Assembly (NCBI RefSeq): GCF_000364225.2
Contig: NZ_AQFT02000001.1
Coordinates: 3,925,501 to 3,989,500, forward strand
DNA length: 64,000 nucleotides
Direction: 5' to 3'
From: Eubacterium plexicaudatum ASF492
GTDB taxonomy: Bacteria > Bacillota > Clostridia > Lachnospirales > Lachnospiraceae
How positions within the stretch are numbered: the stretch's first letter is position 1; each line of letters starts with the position of its first letter. Positions 8,566 to 17,800 of the stretch are shown here, one piece after another. The notes below the pieces were generated by a model. It had not been told where the DNA came from. It saw only the letters and a program-made list of their open reading frames with translations, and did no database searches. The position numbers were made by a program, and so were the translations under genes.

Positions 8566-10024
8566 ATACTTAACTTGACCCACAATTATAACATATATTT
8601 TCGATAAGCAAGTAATGAGCAAAGAACCTCTAAGCCCTGACAAATAGAACGTGCTCCGGGCATACCATCGCTCGGAGCACCTTTTATTCCACTCAGAATC
8701 CCTAAATCATAAATCGCCTCTTTCAGTGTATATGTTTCAGGAATTTCTTTTGTTTTTCTTGCACAGCAGTATAATATTTTCCATTCTTCTTTATCAAACA
8801 CAATTTCACTCGAGATTTCCGGACATATTTTTCCTAAATAAGTCAAATTTAGTATCTGCAGTGCGATAACCGAATATAGTAATGTTAAAAATTTTAATCT
8901 CTCATATTCCCTCACCTGATTTTTCTCTATTTTGCATCCACTTTTTAAGATGAAATGAAAACGTTCTATTTTCCATCTGTGTGCATAACATTGTATCAGC
9001 TTTTCTATATCTTTTTCGTTTTTTACTCTTACCGTTGTTAGCAGAAACCATTCGGTTCCTTTTTTTCCGGATTCATGTACATAAATTGCTGTTAGTACAA
9101 GTTTTTCTCGTATATGTTTTTCTGTTCTCCTTTTTGGACAGTGAACCACAACCTCTTTATAATGATAATCCATTTTTACATTTCTGGCTGGAATGTGTTC
9201 TTTGGGATTCCTGCCCATCCTGACAACCATACTTCCAGCCACAGGAGACTGGTGGAGTTCATGAAAAATCTTTTTTCCGTCATCCACCATGCGGTTTTGC
9301 ACTAGCCGAATCAGAAAATTTTCTCCCAAATCTGCAGCGTTCGAAAAAAATTCATAAAAATCTCCTTCACGGTCACATACTGTCAATACCGGAATATCTT
9401 CTGCAACCCTCTGATGAATTTCGTTCATTGTATGAATCCATCGGTAGCTCTCTTTTTCTTCTATTGGCCTGGAACGTTTTTCATCTTTTGTTCCAGAGTC
9501 ATCCCTGCGTACATCCCTCGTATGTATTTCCTGATAAAGAAGGCCCAGGGGAATTCCCTGGTCTGTGGCCGCTATACAAGAATGTACAAGCATTCCCCTC
9601 TGTTCCGTACTGCAATGGTATCCCATTCCTTTGATTGCTTTCCGGTTTCCAAATCCAACAGATGTGGTATCCTGAATGGCAAGTATCCAATCTGCATCCG
9701 CATGTTTCATTTTTTCTACAGTTGCCCTAGATACACTATCCAACAGTTCATCCCTGGATACATCCTTATTACTAAAGAAGCGATACGCTGCTTTTGCAGA
9801 ACTTCTGGATCCGGCTGCAGCCCAGGTGGATTTATCTGGCGCTGCAGCAAATGCATCCATAATTTTAAAAAAACGTGATTTCAAACGCTGATCAACAAAT
9901 TTTACATCTACAAATTCCGTTTCCCAATTCGTATATTCTGCCGTCATACGGATCACCTCTTTTTCTTTAGTATAGCATAGAAACAAGAGGATATCCATAT
10001 AAACTTGTGGGTCAAGTTAAGTAT
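8566..10024 (-). mobile_element. IS4-family (IS50-like) insertion sequence
   Basis: The 20-base sequence ATACTTAACTTGACCCACAA occurs at 8566-8585 and as its exact reverse complement at 10005-10024, bounding a single transposase gene. The element is about 1459 bp. IS50-like elements usually duplicate 9 bp, but the flanks here do not show a duplication, so an adjacent deletion or rearrangement is likely. It lies at the left border of the ICE. Confidence 0.85.
8586..9947 (-). CDS. IS4-family transposase, Tn5/IS50-like
   Basis: A 453-residue transposase. The acidic triad is visible in AIQDTTSVGFGNR (Asp near 79), TVCDREGDFYEFF (Asp near 172) and the Y-x2-R-x3-E-x6-K signature, here YAHRWKIERFHFILKSGCK near residue 315. 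The N-terminal segment with WAAAGSRSSAKAAYRFFSN matches the Tn5-type DNA-binding domain. The ATG at 9947 is preferred over the upstream frame opening at 9998 because AGGTGAT lies just before it. The gene is intact and spans the interval between the inverted repeats. Confidence 0.9.
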   Translation of the reverse strand: MTAEYTNWETEFVDVKFVDQRLKSRFFKIMDAFAAAPDKSTWAAAGSRSSAKAAYRFFSNKDVSRDELLDSVSRATVEKMKHADADWILAIQDTTSVGFGNRKAIKGMGYHCSTEQRGMLVHSCIAATDQGIPLGLLYQEIHTRDVRRDDSGTKDEKRSRPIEEKESYRWIHTMNEIHQRVAEDIPVLTVCDREGDFYEFFSNAADLGENFLIRLVQNRMVDDGKKIFHELHQSPVAGSMVVRMGRNPKEHIPARNVKMDYHYKEVVVHCPKRRTEKHIREKLVLTAIYVHESGKKGTEWFLLTTVRVKNEKDIEKLIQCYAHRWKIERFHFILKSGCKIEKNQVREYERLKFLTLLYSVIALQILNLTYLGKICPEISSEIVFDKEEWKILYCCARKTKEIPETYTLKEAIYDLGILSGIKGAPSDGMPGARSICQGLEVLCSLLAYRKYML

Positions 10025-10081
10025 AAATTGAGGGGAGAGAGAGTAAAAATCGCCTCTGAAATACCCCGAAATCAGGGCTGT

Positions 10082-10156
10082 GGTTGTCCTATTTTTTAAC
10101 CACTAAGCCCGTTTTTTGCCCTCATTTTTGCCGGTTGTCCTATATTTAACCACTAA
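10082..10156. repeat. Two direct repeats near the integrase end of the ICE
   Basis: GGTTGTCCTAT followed by a T-rich stretch and TTTAACCACTAA occurs at 10082-10106 and again at 10133-10156, spaced by 51 bases start to start. Tn916-family integrases bind direct repeats (arm sites) near the element ends through their N-terminal domain. The position between the int genes and the element border fits such arm sites; this is an inference. The rest of 10025-10437 holds one terminator and no gene. Confidence 0.5.
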
Positions 10157-10224
10157 AAATTGGGTGAAAATGGCTCTCGTTGTGTCAAATCAGGTCAAAC
10201 TATATCAGCTTGTTTGGGTATAAG

Positions 10225-10259
10225 AAAACCCCGGAAAACCTTGATTTTCCGGGGTTTTT
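10225..10259. terminator. Strong terminator between int and the ICE border
   Basis: AAAACCCCGGAAAA (10225-10238) pairs exactly with 10245-10258 over 14 bp with a six-base loop, and five T residues follow on the plus strand. Because of the A-rich left arm it could work in both directions. It would stop int read-through leaving the ICE and host transcripts entering it. Confidence 0.75.
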
Positions 10260-10437
10260 GAGCAATTTTGATACGGTTTGAACAGCCGATTAACGCTTGC
10301 TGAACTGCGGAGCGCGACGGGCCGCTTTGAGGCCGTACTGAAATTCTTTGATTGCCGTTTTTCCTTGATTTTACGGGCTTTCCCGGCTTTTCATTGTTCA
10401 GTTATCCTATGTGGGAACCACGAAAAATAGCAATTTC

Positions 10438-11649
10438 TTAGTCATCGGTGGCCTGATGGAAAGCGCCATTTACCACGCCAAACAACTCCTCTGGCTTATT
10501 ATACTTCACCTTTGCGTAGATGTCCATAGTTGTTTTGCTGTTTTCATGCCCTGCAAGGTACTGGACAGTCTTAGGGTCCACCCCGGAATACAGCAGGTTG
10601 GTGATATAGGTGTGGCGCAGCAAATGTGGTGTCACATGGAAATCCAGTGTATAGTGAATCTTGGGATTATTTTTCTGCGTCATCCCCAGTGACGGTGTGA
10701 CGGTGTACTTGATGCTCTGCCCATTTACATATTTATAATAGTTACGCGCCTGAGTAGAGCGGACCACCACATACTGCCATACCCTTTGAAATTGTGAGGC
10801 GGATAACGGCTCCCCGTTGCTGTCGGAAATCACATATTCCGAAACAGAGGTTTCTTTGACTTCCCGCAGGCAATCTACCAAGCACTTGGGAATTGGTATG
10901 TCCCTCCGGGCTGCTTTCGTTTTTAATGTGGTAGAAATCACCGGTCGGTTATGTTCTGTGCGCCATGCTCGCCTTACAGATATGTAGGGAGTAGGTTCGT
11001 CCAGAAATACACAGTCCCATTGCAATGCAAGGATTTCTTCCCGGCGCAGACCGGAATACAATCCAAGCACAATAAACAAGTGGGGAGGAAGTCCTTTGAC
11101 CGTATCCAAAAGCACCTCTACCTGCTGATCTGTCAATGCCTCTTTCTTTTTTGCGGCCTTGCCACCCTTGCCCGATATGCCCACACAAGGATTGCTTTGA
11201 AGTATTTGGCTGCGCTCTGCCGAGTAAAAAACACATTTGAGGAGCATATTCACCTTACTGTATAATCCCTCTGATTTTTTCGACAGCGGCACAAGTGCCA
11301 GCCGAATATCGTCCGCTGTCACTTCCTCCATATACATCTCCCCCAGGGGCTTGATGATATAGTTCTTCATATCAGCGGTATAACCTTTCAATGTAGCAGC
11401 GGACACTTTGGCAGACTGCATAAGCAGCCACTTCTCGCAATACTCGGCCACTGTTGGATGCTGCCGATGAAAGATAATCTCCTCCACCTGCCGCCGCGCT
11501 TCTAATTGTTTCTCATATAGTTCTTCGCAAGTGGCAGCATACAAACTCACCTGCTTGCCGTCTGCATCCATAATCCGGGTTCTGTAATATTGGATTCCTT
11601 TTAACATGATGGTTCCGTACTTTGGAATCTCAGTTTTCTTTTTAGCCAT
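10438..11649 (-). CDS. int: Tyrosine integrase of the ICE, distal copy
   Basis: A 403-residue site-specific recombinase. The N-terminal arm-binding segment opens with KYGTIMLKGIQYYRTRIMDADGKQ, followed by a SAM-like core-binding domain (about residues 65-150, TVAEYCEKWLL) and the catalytic domain. Active-site residues are visible in GLYSGLRREEILALQW (Arg), TLKTKAARRDIPI (Lys), TPHLLRHTYITN (His, Arg), LAGHENSKTTMDIYAKV (His and nucleophile Tyr). It would excise and integrate the ICE. A closely related integrase lies directly upstream, and only one excisionase gene is present. The gene is intact. Confidence 0.93.
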   Translation of the reverse strand: MAKKKTEIPKYGTIMLKGIQYYRTRIMDADGKQVSLYAATCEELYEKQLEARRQVEEIIFHRQHPTVAEYCEKWLLMQSAKVSAATLKGYTADMKNYIIKPLGEMYMEEVTADDIRLALVPLSKKSEGLYSKVNMLLKCVFYSAERSQILQSNPCVGISGKGGKAAKKKEALTDQQVEVLLDTVKGLPPHLFIVLGLYSGLRREEILALQWDCVFLDEPTPYISVRRAWRTEHNRPVISTTLKTKAARRDIPIPKCLVDCLREVKETSVSEYVISDSNGEPLSASQFQRVWQYVVVRSTQARNYYKYVNGQSIKYTVTPSLGMTQKNNPKIHYTLDFHVTPHLLRHTYITNLLYSGVDPKTVQYLAGHENSKTTMDIYAKVKYNKPEELFGVVNGAFHQATDD

Positions 11650-11795
11650 TTTGGACCTTCCTTTCCTGAAATGTGCGGCCTATGTACCTACACTCCCTTT
11701 TTATCAGAAAGTCCCAATTTAATCAAAGATACGGCCAGCGTAAAGCAAAGAGCGAGACATCCTTGCCTCGCTCTTTCTGTGTTTTCTGTTTTATC

Positions 11796-13010
11796 TTATA
11801 CAGCATCCCATTGGGCAAATGCACCGCCCATAGCTCTCACAAGCTGATCTGGCCTATTGTATTTGACCTTGGCGTAAATGTCCATAGTGATTTTACTGTT
11901 TTCATGGCCTGCCAGATATTGGACCGTTTTGGGGTCCACCGATGAATGAATCAGATTTGTGATATAAGTATGACGCAGCTGGTGCGGTGTCACTTCAAAA
12001 TCCAGGCTGTAAACAACTTTGCCATTATGGGCTGCTTTTTCTCCAAGGACCGGTGTAACCGTATGCTTTACGCGCTTTCCATCTTCATACCGGTAATAGC
12101 AGCGCTCCTTAACCGTTCTGGTAACAATATACTGCCAAAGCCGCTTGAACTGCGTATAAGACAGTGGTTCACCATCTCGATTGGCAACCACATAGTCCGA
12201 AGTGGAAGTTGCCTTTGCTGCCTTTAAGCACTCTGCCAGACAAATGGGGAGGGGAATGTTTCTCTCCGCAGCCTTTGTCTTTAACTCGGTAAGAATAACC
12301 GGCCTGTTATGCTCTGTATGCCATGCCCGTCTTACCGTCAGATATGGGGTGTCCGTATCCAGATATACAGAATCCCATTGTAACGCAAGAATTTCTTCCC
12401 GCCGCAATCCGGCATACAAGCCGATCATAACAAACACATAAGGCGGTAAACCCCGGATAGCATCTAAAAGGCGTTCTGCTTGTTCATCTGTCAAAGCCTG
12501 CCGTTCCGCTTGAGGAACACCCCCGCCCTTTGCATCCAAATACATAGTCGGATTTTCGTCAATCACATGGCTCTCTTTCGCTGCCCGGAAAATGGACTTA
12601 TAAAGAATCACCACCGACTTGTAAACCGAAGCTGATTTTTTAGAAACGGGAACAAGTGCCAGCTGAATGTCATTCAATGTTACATCTGCCATCCGTTTCT
12701 GCCCCAGCTCTTTGATGATATGCCGCCGCACCTTAGATGTATAATCAGTAAGTGTGGTGGCACGAATATGAACCGACTGCATCAGCAGCCATTTTTCGCA
12801 ATATTCAGTAACAGTGGGCGATTTCCGATGAAAAGTGGCATTGTCAATCTGCTCCAATGCCTCTATTTCTCTATCGTACAGTTCTTCAGGCGTTCTTGCA
12901 TAAAGAGCGATGAGCTTTCCATTCGCATCTCTTATCCTGGTTCTGTAATACAGGACACCTCTTTTCATGACAGTGCCATATTCTGGAATTACAACTTTTC
13001 TTTTTGCCAA
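11796..13010 (-). CDS. int: Tyrosine integrase of the ICE, proximal copy
   Basis: A 404-residue paralogue of the neighbouring integrase, collinear along its whole length. The TTG at 13010 is chosen as start because TAGGAGG lies eight bases upstream and the product then begins LAKRKVVIPEYGT, matching the MAKKKTEIPKYGT start of the other copy. Catalytic residues are in GLYAGLRREEILALQW, TPHQLRHTYITN and LAGHENSKITMDIYAKV. It is likely co-transcribed with the excisionase gene at 13096. The pair may have arisen by duplication or by one ICE landing beside another. Confidence 0.92.
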   Translation of the reverse strand: MAKRKVVIPEYGTVMKRGVLYYRTRIRDANGKLIALYARTPEELYDREIEALEQIDNATFHRKSPTVTEYCEKWLLMQSVHIRATTLTDYTSKVRRHIIKELGQKRMADVTLNDIQLALVPVSKKSASVYKSVVILYKSIFRAAKESHVIDENPTMYLDAKGGGVPQAERQALTDEQAERLLDAIRGLPPYVFVMIGLYAGLRREEILALQWDSVYLDTDTPYLTVRRAWHTEHNRPVILTELKTKAAERNIPLPICLAECLKAAKATSTSDYVVANRDGEPLSYTQFKRLWQYIVTRTVKERCYYRYEDGKRVKHTVTPVLGEKAAHNGKVVYSLDFEVTPHQLRHTYITNLIHSSVDPKTVQYLAGHENSKITMDIYAKVKYNRPDQLVRAMGGAFAQWDAV

Positions 13011-13095
13011 TTCCGTCACCTCCTAAAAAATAATCTCCAGCGCTGTATCTTTGTTTTATCAGATATACGGGATTCCAGCAAGGATACGGAATGGG

Positions 13096-13326
13096 TCATG
13101 TTCTGGCACTTCGCGGTTTGCGGTAAGTCGCGCTCTTGTCCGCAGGCTTTGCCCTATGGGTACATTTTGCGATATACTCCTGAAGGCCCGCCGCAGTAAA
13201 ATACACACAGCCATTCTGCACATACTGAACATAGGCAATCAGACCGTTGTTACGAGCCGCATCCAATGTGGCAATGCTGATCCCCAAAATCTTTGCAGCT
13301 TCTTTTCGTGTAATAAGTTTTTCCAT
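13096..13326 (-). CDS. xis: Excisionase / MerR-type helix-turn-helix protein
   Basis: A 76-residue basic protein. Residues 1-45 form a winged helix-turn-helix of the excisionase type (ITRKEAAKILGISIATLDAA, then NGLIAYVQYVQNGCVYFTAAGLQEYIA), and a basic tail follows. In Tn916/Tn1549-type ICEs such a protein helps the integrase bend DNA for excision. The ATG at 13326 follows GGAGGG by ten bases. The gene precedes the two integrase genes on the same strand, as expected for xis. Confidence 0.85.
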   Translation of the reverse strand: MEKLITRKEAAKILGISIATLDAARNNGLIAYVQYVQNGCVYFTAAGLQEYIAKCTHRAKPADKSATYRKPRSART

Positions 13327-13344
13327 GTAACATATTCCCTCCAA

Positions 13345-13865
13345 TCTGTCAAGTTTGTCATTGTGCTTTCAAAATCACATGAATACGCTGGCAGACGAAA
13401 CTACCAGCGCATGGTATCTGATCTTGAAATAGAAAGCTATCACAGCAAAAAAGCCGAAGAATCACTTTCTAATTTATATATCTCTGCTTCTCGTCACATT
13501 TGCCACGCCCCCTGACGACGGGGACATAACAGGCCGCTCCCGGCAGAGCTGTCATAACTCCGCAGCGCCGTTTTTCTCGCGCGCCGCAGGGTTCCCCCCA
13601 AGTCTTTGGCGGGCCGTGAGGAAGTATCTTTAAGCCCCCGCACCATCATCGCGCCCGGAACGCCATCTCCGGGTTTAAGGCTGGACGTAGATCGCTCGGA
13701 TTGCCTGTCTGTCATCACCTCCTGCAAGCAACCGTCCTGGCGGCGCGCCTTTTCCGCTTCGATACGGGTTATGTACCTGTTATGCCGTATATTCAGTTGT
13801 CAAGCTGCAATGAGGGGCAAGAGGACTTGTCCCTTCAATGTGTAGGCATTGGGAAAGGCGATTTG
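13345..13865. other. Non-coding stretch between sigma-like gene and xis
   Basis: No convincing gene was found. A 71-codon frame on the minus strand (13494-13715) follows AGGAGGTG, but the spacing to its ATG is only about two bases and the product (rich in R, S and G) resembles nothing known. The stretch is G+C-rich and probably acts as the leader of the xis-int transcript. Confidence 0.4.
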
Positions 13866-14336
13866 TTAAGCCTTTTTCAAAAAAATCTTGATTTTATTTA
13901 TTCGCTGTGTGATTGCACTCCGGGAACAGTTCCACAGCCTTGCGACATCGGCCTGCCGGTATCCGTCCACAATGAGCAGGGTCAGCAGTTCCAGATCGTC
14001 CTCCGGCAATTTGCAGAGCCGCCGGTACAGCAGTTCATCCTCCAGGGAGGACAGCCAGCCAAACCGCCGGGAATCCACATCGCCGGTGTCCCAGGTGCAG
14101 GACAGGGATTCAAATTTTCGGAACAGGCAGGACTGCTCGCTCTCGTCCTCACACTGTTCGCTGGGAAGGGCCTGTACGCGGTTCTGATAGGTCCGCTGGC
14201 TGCAAAACCAGGTCCAGTCATATTCCTTCATGGCCGCGATCTGCCTATCGTCCATACCGGCTGCGCGGTATTCCTGTTCCAGCCGGGTCCATTCTGCATC
14301 AAACTTCCTTTTCTCATATCCATAGTGAAAGCCCAT
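13866..14336 (-). CDS. RNA polymerase sigma-70-like regulator of the ICE
   Basis: A 156-residue protein. The C-terminal third holds a sigma region-4-like helix-turn-helix (LPEDDLELLTLLIVDGYRQA, then DVARLWNCSRSAITQRINKIK). The N-terminal part (MGFHYGYEKRKFDAEWTRLE and a DWTWFCSQRTYQNRVQ segment) is typical of the sigma-like proteins encoded beside xis/int in Tn1549-type elements. It lacks a recognisable region 2, so it is more likely a dedicated regulator than a full sigma factor. Its position suggests control of the excision genes. Confidence 0.82.
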   Translation of the reverse strand: MGFHYGYEKRKFDAEWTRLEQEYRAAGMDDRQIAAMKEYDWTWFCSQRTYQNRVQALPSEQCEDESEQSCLFRKFESLSCTWDTGDVDSRRFGWLSSLEDELLYRRLCKLPEDDLELLTLLIVDGYRQADVARLWNCSRSAITQRINKIKIFLKKA

Positions 14337-14560
14337 AGTTTTCCTCCATTTCGATTCAGGCGTGGTTGACGGGTGAATCGAATGGAGGTGGGGACCGGCA
14401 GCCGGGTCCCCACAAACAATGGAACCTATGAAATTGTCGGGCTATGTAGAAAAAGCGCGGGGCAGGGGGAGGTTTGTCGTTTCTTTTTCCCCATACAGTG
14501 CGCTTTTTGTCTTTTTTGCCAGAATATCCCTTCTTTTTGCCGAAAAAGGGCAGACAAAAA

Positions 14561-14596
14561 CAGGGCGCAGATGATTGTTGCATCATCTGCGCCCTG
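14561..14596. repeat. 15-bp perfect hairpin in the 14345-14810 gap
   Basis: CAGGGCGCAGATGAT (14561-14575) pairs exactly with 14582-14596 around the loop TGTTGC. It lies between the 3' end of the surface-protein gene (14811) and the sigma-like gene start (14336). No T tract follows on either strand, so it is not a standard terminator; it might still end the 5.7-kb surface-protein transcript or stabilise its 3' end. Nothing else was recognised in 14345-14810. Confidence 0.5.
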
Positions 14597-14810
14597 AACG
14601 TATCGGTTATTCTGTTATTCAAGCCTCTGCCCCATAAGGGCAGAGATAGATCAAAAGGGACGTTTACGCATAGACGGCCTCCATAAAATTAACCGCTATG
14701 CGACAAAGAAGGATTGGGTCAGCCGGGATTGCGGCACCTAATTACCTCACAACGGTATTCGGTTGTATCGCTTCAGGAATCTCCAAGGCTGATGCCGCTC
14801 CTTTCCCGTC

Positions 14811-17800
14811 CTATTTTCTGGCCCCGTCCGGGCCGATGGTGTAGCCGTCAATGGTGGTATTGGCTGACATGGAACCGTCCGCATAAAAGTAGTACCACTT
14901 GCCGTCAATCTGTTTGAAACCGCCGGCAAACATCCAGCCGTTACTGTCCAGCCAGTACCATTTTTTATCGTCTTGCAGCCAGCCGGTGACAGGCTTGCCG
15001 TTTTTCAGATACTGCCAGGAACCGCTGTGGTTCTGCATCCAGCCCTGGGCGGTCTGCGGGTCAATGACAATCTCCACAAACCGCCGCAGGACGGTAGCGA
15101 CCTCGGCGCGGGTGGCGGTTCCTTTCGGGTCAAAACGGTTGCCGCCTTTCCCCGCCAGGATGCCCGCCTGCTGCATGGCTTTGACTTCCTTTGCCGCCCA
15201 GCCGCTGATCTGCGCGTTGTCCGCAAACGTCACAGCATCATGGGCAGCCGGCAGGTCATAGCCCAGCTTTTTCGCGTAATTTGCCATAATGACCGCCATC
15301 TGTTCCCTGGTGATATTGGTGTCCGGGGAAAAGGTGGTGGCGGAGGTGCCGTTTACAATGCCTTTTTCTGCTGCCCAGTTCACATAAGGGGCATAGTAGG
15401 CGTCTGCTTTCACATCGGTGAATTTCCCGGTTTTATAGTCGGCTTGGTCGATGCCTGCCAGCCGCCCCAGGGCGGTGACGAACATTCCCCGCGTCATGCC
15501 GGTGTCGGGGCTGAATTGGTTGTTTCCAGTACCGGCGAGCAGCCCCCGGCTGGCTACGAAGATGATGTTATCCTCAGCCCAGTGGTTCTTAATGTCCGTA
15601 AAGGCCGGGGCAGGGTTCTTATAGCCGATGCCGTAGATGCTGAAATGCCCGGTTTCAAAAACAACCGTACCCAGGTCAGGGTCATAGCTGGATTTTGTCA
15701 GCCATTCCACCTTGCCCTTGCCATCTACATAGACCGCATAGAGATTTCCGGTCTTTTCGTCCTTTGCCGGAGCATAAGGCAGACGGACAGCGATGGTGTG
15801 GCCGTCAAAATCGGTAATCGGCGTTTCTTTCCCGCCGGAGAGATACACCAGCGACAGGTCATAGACCGGCCTTGTGCCGATGGCAGCTTTGGCTTCTTTG
15901 GATAAACCGGACGGGTCTGTTTTCTTTACCCGGAAAATAACGTCCCCATTTGCCGATAGGGTATCCAGCCATTTCAGCAGTTTTGTGTCCATTCCTCCAA
16001 CAACCACGCCCTCAATGTTGATTTCCAGCCGCTTCACCTTTTCGCGGACGAGGGTGTTCAGGGTTTGGGCGTTAATAGTTACGTTAAAAGAGTTCTGTCC
16101 TTCTTTTGGCGTGACAGGAATGACAACCGCCACGCCGTTTGCGGTATTGCCGTTCTTTTTGGCGTCGTTCTTTGCCGTGTTGATGGCAGACTGGACAGTG
16201 CCGTTATCCACCGCCACATTCCCGTTTTTATCCGGTGTTGCCGGTTTGGTCTGGCTGGTGGTAGGAGTGTCCGGCTTGGTTTCGTCGGGACGCGCTACAA
16301 TCGTGGAGCCGCCGCCGGACGAACCATTGTCACCGCTGGAAGAACCGCCGCCGGATGAGGAACCTCCCCCGCCACCTGAACCGCCAGAGTTTCCGCCGCC
16401 GTTGCTGTTCCTTTCAAATACCGCTTTGACAGTCACATTTGCGGCGGGCATGGTAAAGCTGTTATTACTGATTGTCACGCCGCCGGAAATGACTTGCCAT
16501 TCCTTGAAGTGATAGCCGCCGTCCGGTGTGGCGTTCAGGGTGATTTTTGTTCCTTTCTCCGCTGATGTCGGAGAAGCGGAAGCTGTGCCGCCGGTTCCGG
16601 CCTGTACTGTTATGGTATATTTGGCAGGCGGCAAGGGTTTACTGGTAATTGTCAGGGTTCCGTTCTCATAGACGATTCTGTCTTTGTAATTACCGCCCTC
16701 CGGGACTTCCGCTCCGCTGGCCGTGACCGTCACAGAGCCGGTTTTGGAGGTATCCGGGGCTTCGGCATAGGCTACGGTTGGCGGGGTTTTCAGGTTTTCA
16801 CCTTGAACAAGGCCCGTGATGTTACAGTCTGCCGCAGAGAATACGGGGGCAGTTTCCCCCACATAAATCGTTTTGCTTGGGGCGGTAACTCTGATTTCCG
16901 CCTGTTCAATCACAACGGGAATCGTTGTGCTGCCAATGTAGTTCCGATCCTCCGGGTCCACGGAAACGGTGAGGGTGTAGTTCCCGGCATTGACCGGGGC
17001 CGCATGGTTCGGGGTATCCCAGGTGTAGACAAAGCCATTTACGTTTACCGTCTTGCCGTCCACAGAGGCGGTGGCGGTCTGCTGGTATTCAATAGGACTG
17101 CCATTATAGGTACGCCCGGTCAGTGTCACGCCGGAAATGTCCACGGACTGCTTGTTGACGCTCCGCACGTCGATGGTGGCGGTCATATCCTCGAAGTTTT
17201 GGGTATGGATGGTGACAGTGATGGTTCCGATTTTAGTTTCGCTGTCGCTCTCCACCGCCTTAATGGGCAGGGTGAGGGTCTGGCCGTCAATCATTGCGCC
17301 GCTGTCGTAGTAGCTGCCCAGGCTGACCGTACCCAGCTCGTAGGTGACGGCGGTGCTGCCCAGGCTTATGCCCTCCGGCACATCGGGCCGCAGAGCGCCC
17401 AAGCCGTAGGTGTAAGTATGCGCCTGCTTATTGGCAACCGCCAAATCGCCGGTCTTGGGGGTGAGGGGTGCAGCTTTGCGGATGGTCACGCTGGCCGGGA
17501 CCGCTCCTGCGGGCCGGGTCACAGTGTAATTCTCCGCGTCCGCGCCGGTGAGGGTCATTGCGGGCAGGGTGAGGTTGGTATAGGTTCCCGCGTTGGAGCC
17601 GTTCAGGGTTCCGGTCAGGCCGGTGGTATCAACGGATACATCATCGCCGTTCAAAATTCCGGCCAGCGTCACGCCGGTGATCTCCACCGAATTGGTTCCG
17701 TCATAGGCCCTGCCCTCCGCCGTTGCTCCGGTGGCGGTCAGCGGGGCGGGAAGGACACTTAAATAGTCACTTAGAGTCATGGTCCCGCCATCCGAGCCAG

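Noticed and set aside
13494..13727. 77-codon minus-strand frame after AGGAGGTG
   Set aside because: The spacing to the ATG is too short, the composition is unlike a folded protein, and no relative was recognised.
14356..14622. 88-codon minus-strand frame with several Lys and Cys residues
   Set aside because: Low-complexity composition, no ribosome site, and it runs through the 15-bp hairpin; probably non-coding.
14973..15905. 310-codon plus-strand frame and several others antisense to the surface-protein gene
   Set aside because: Long antisense frames are expected in G+C-rich coding DNA; the minus frame carries SLH and wall-binding domains.
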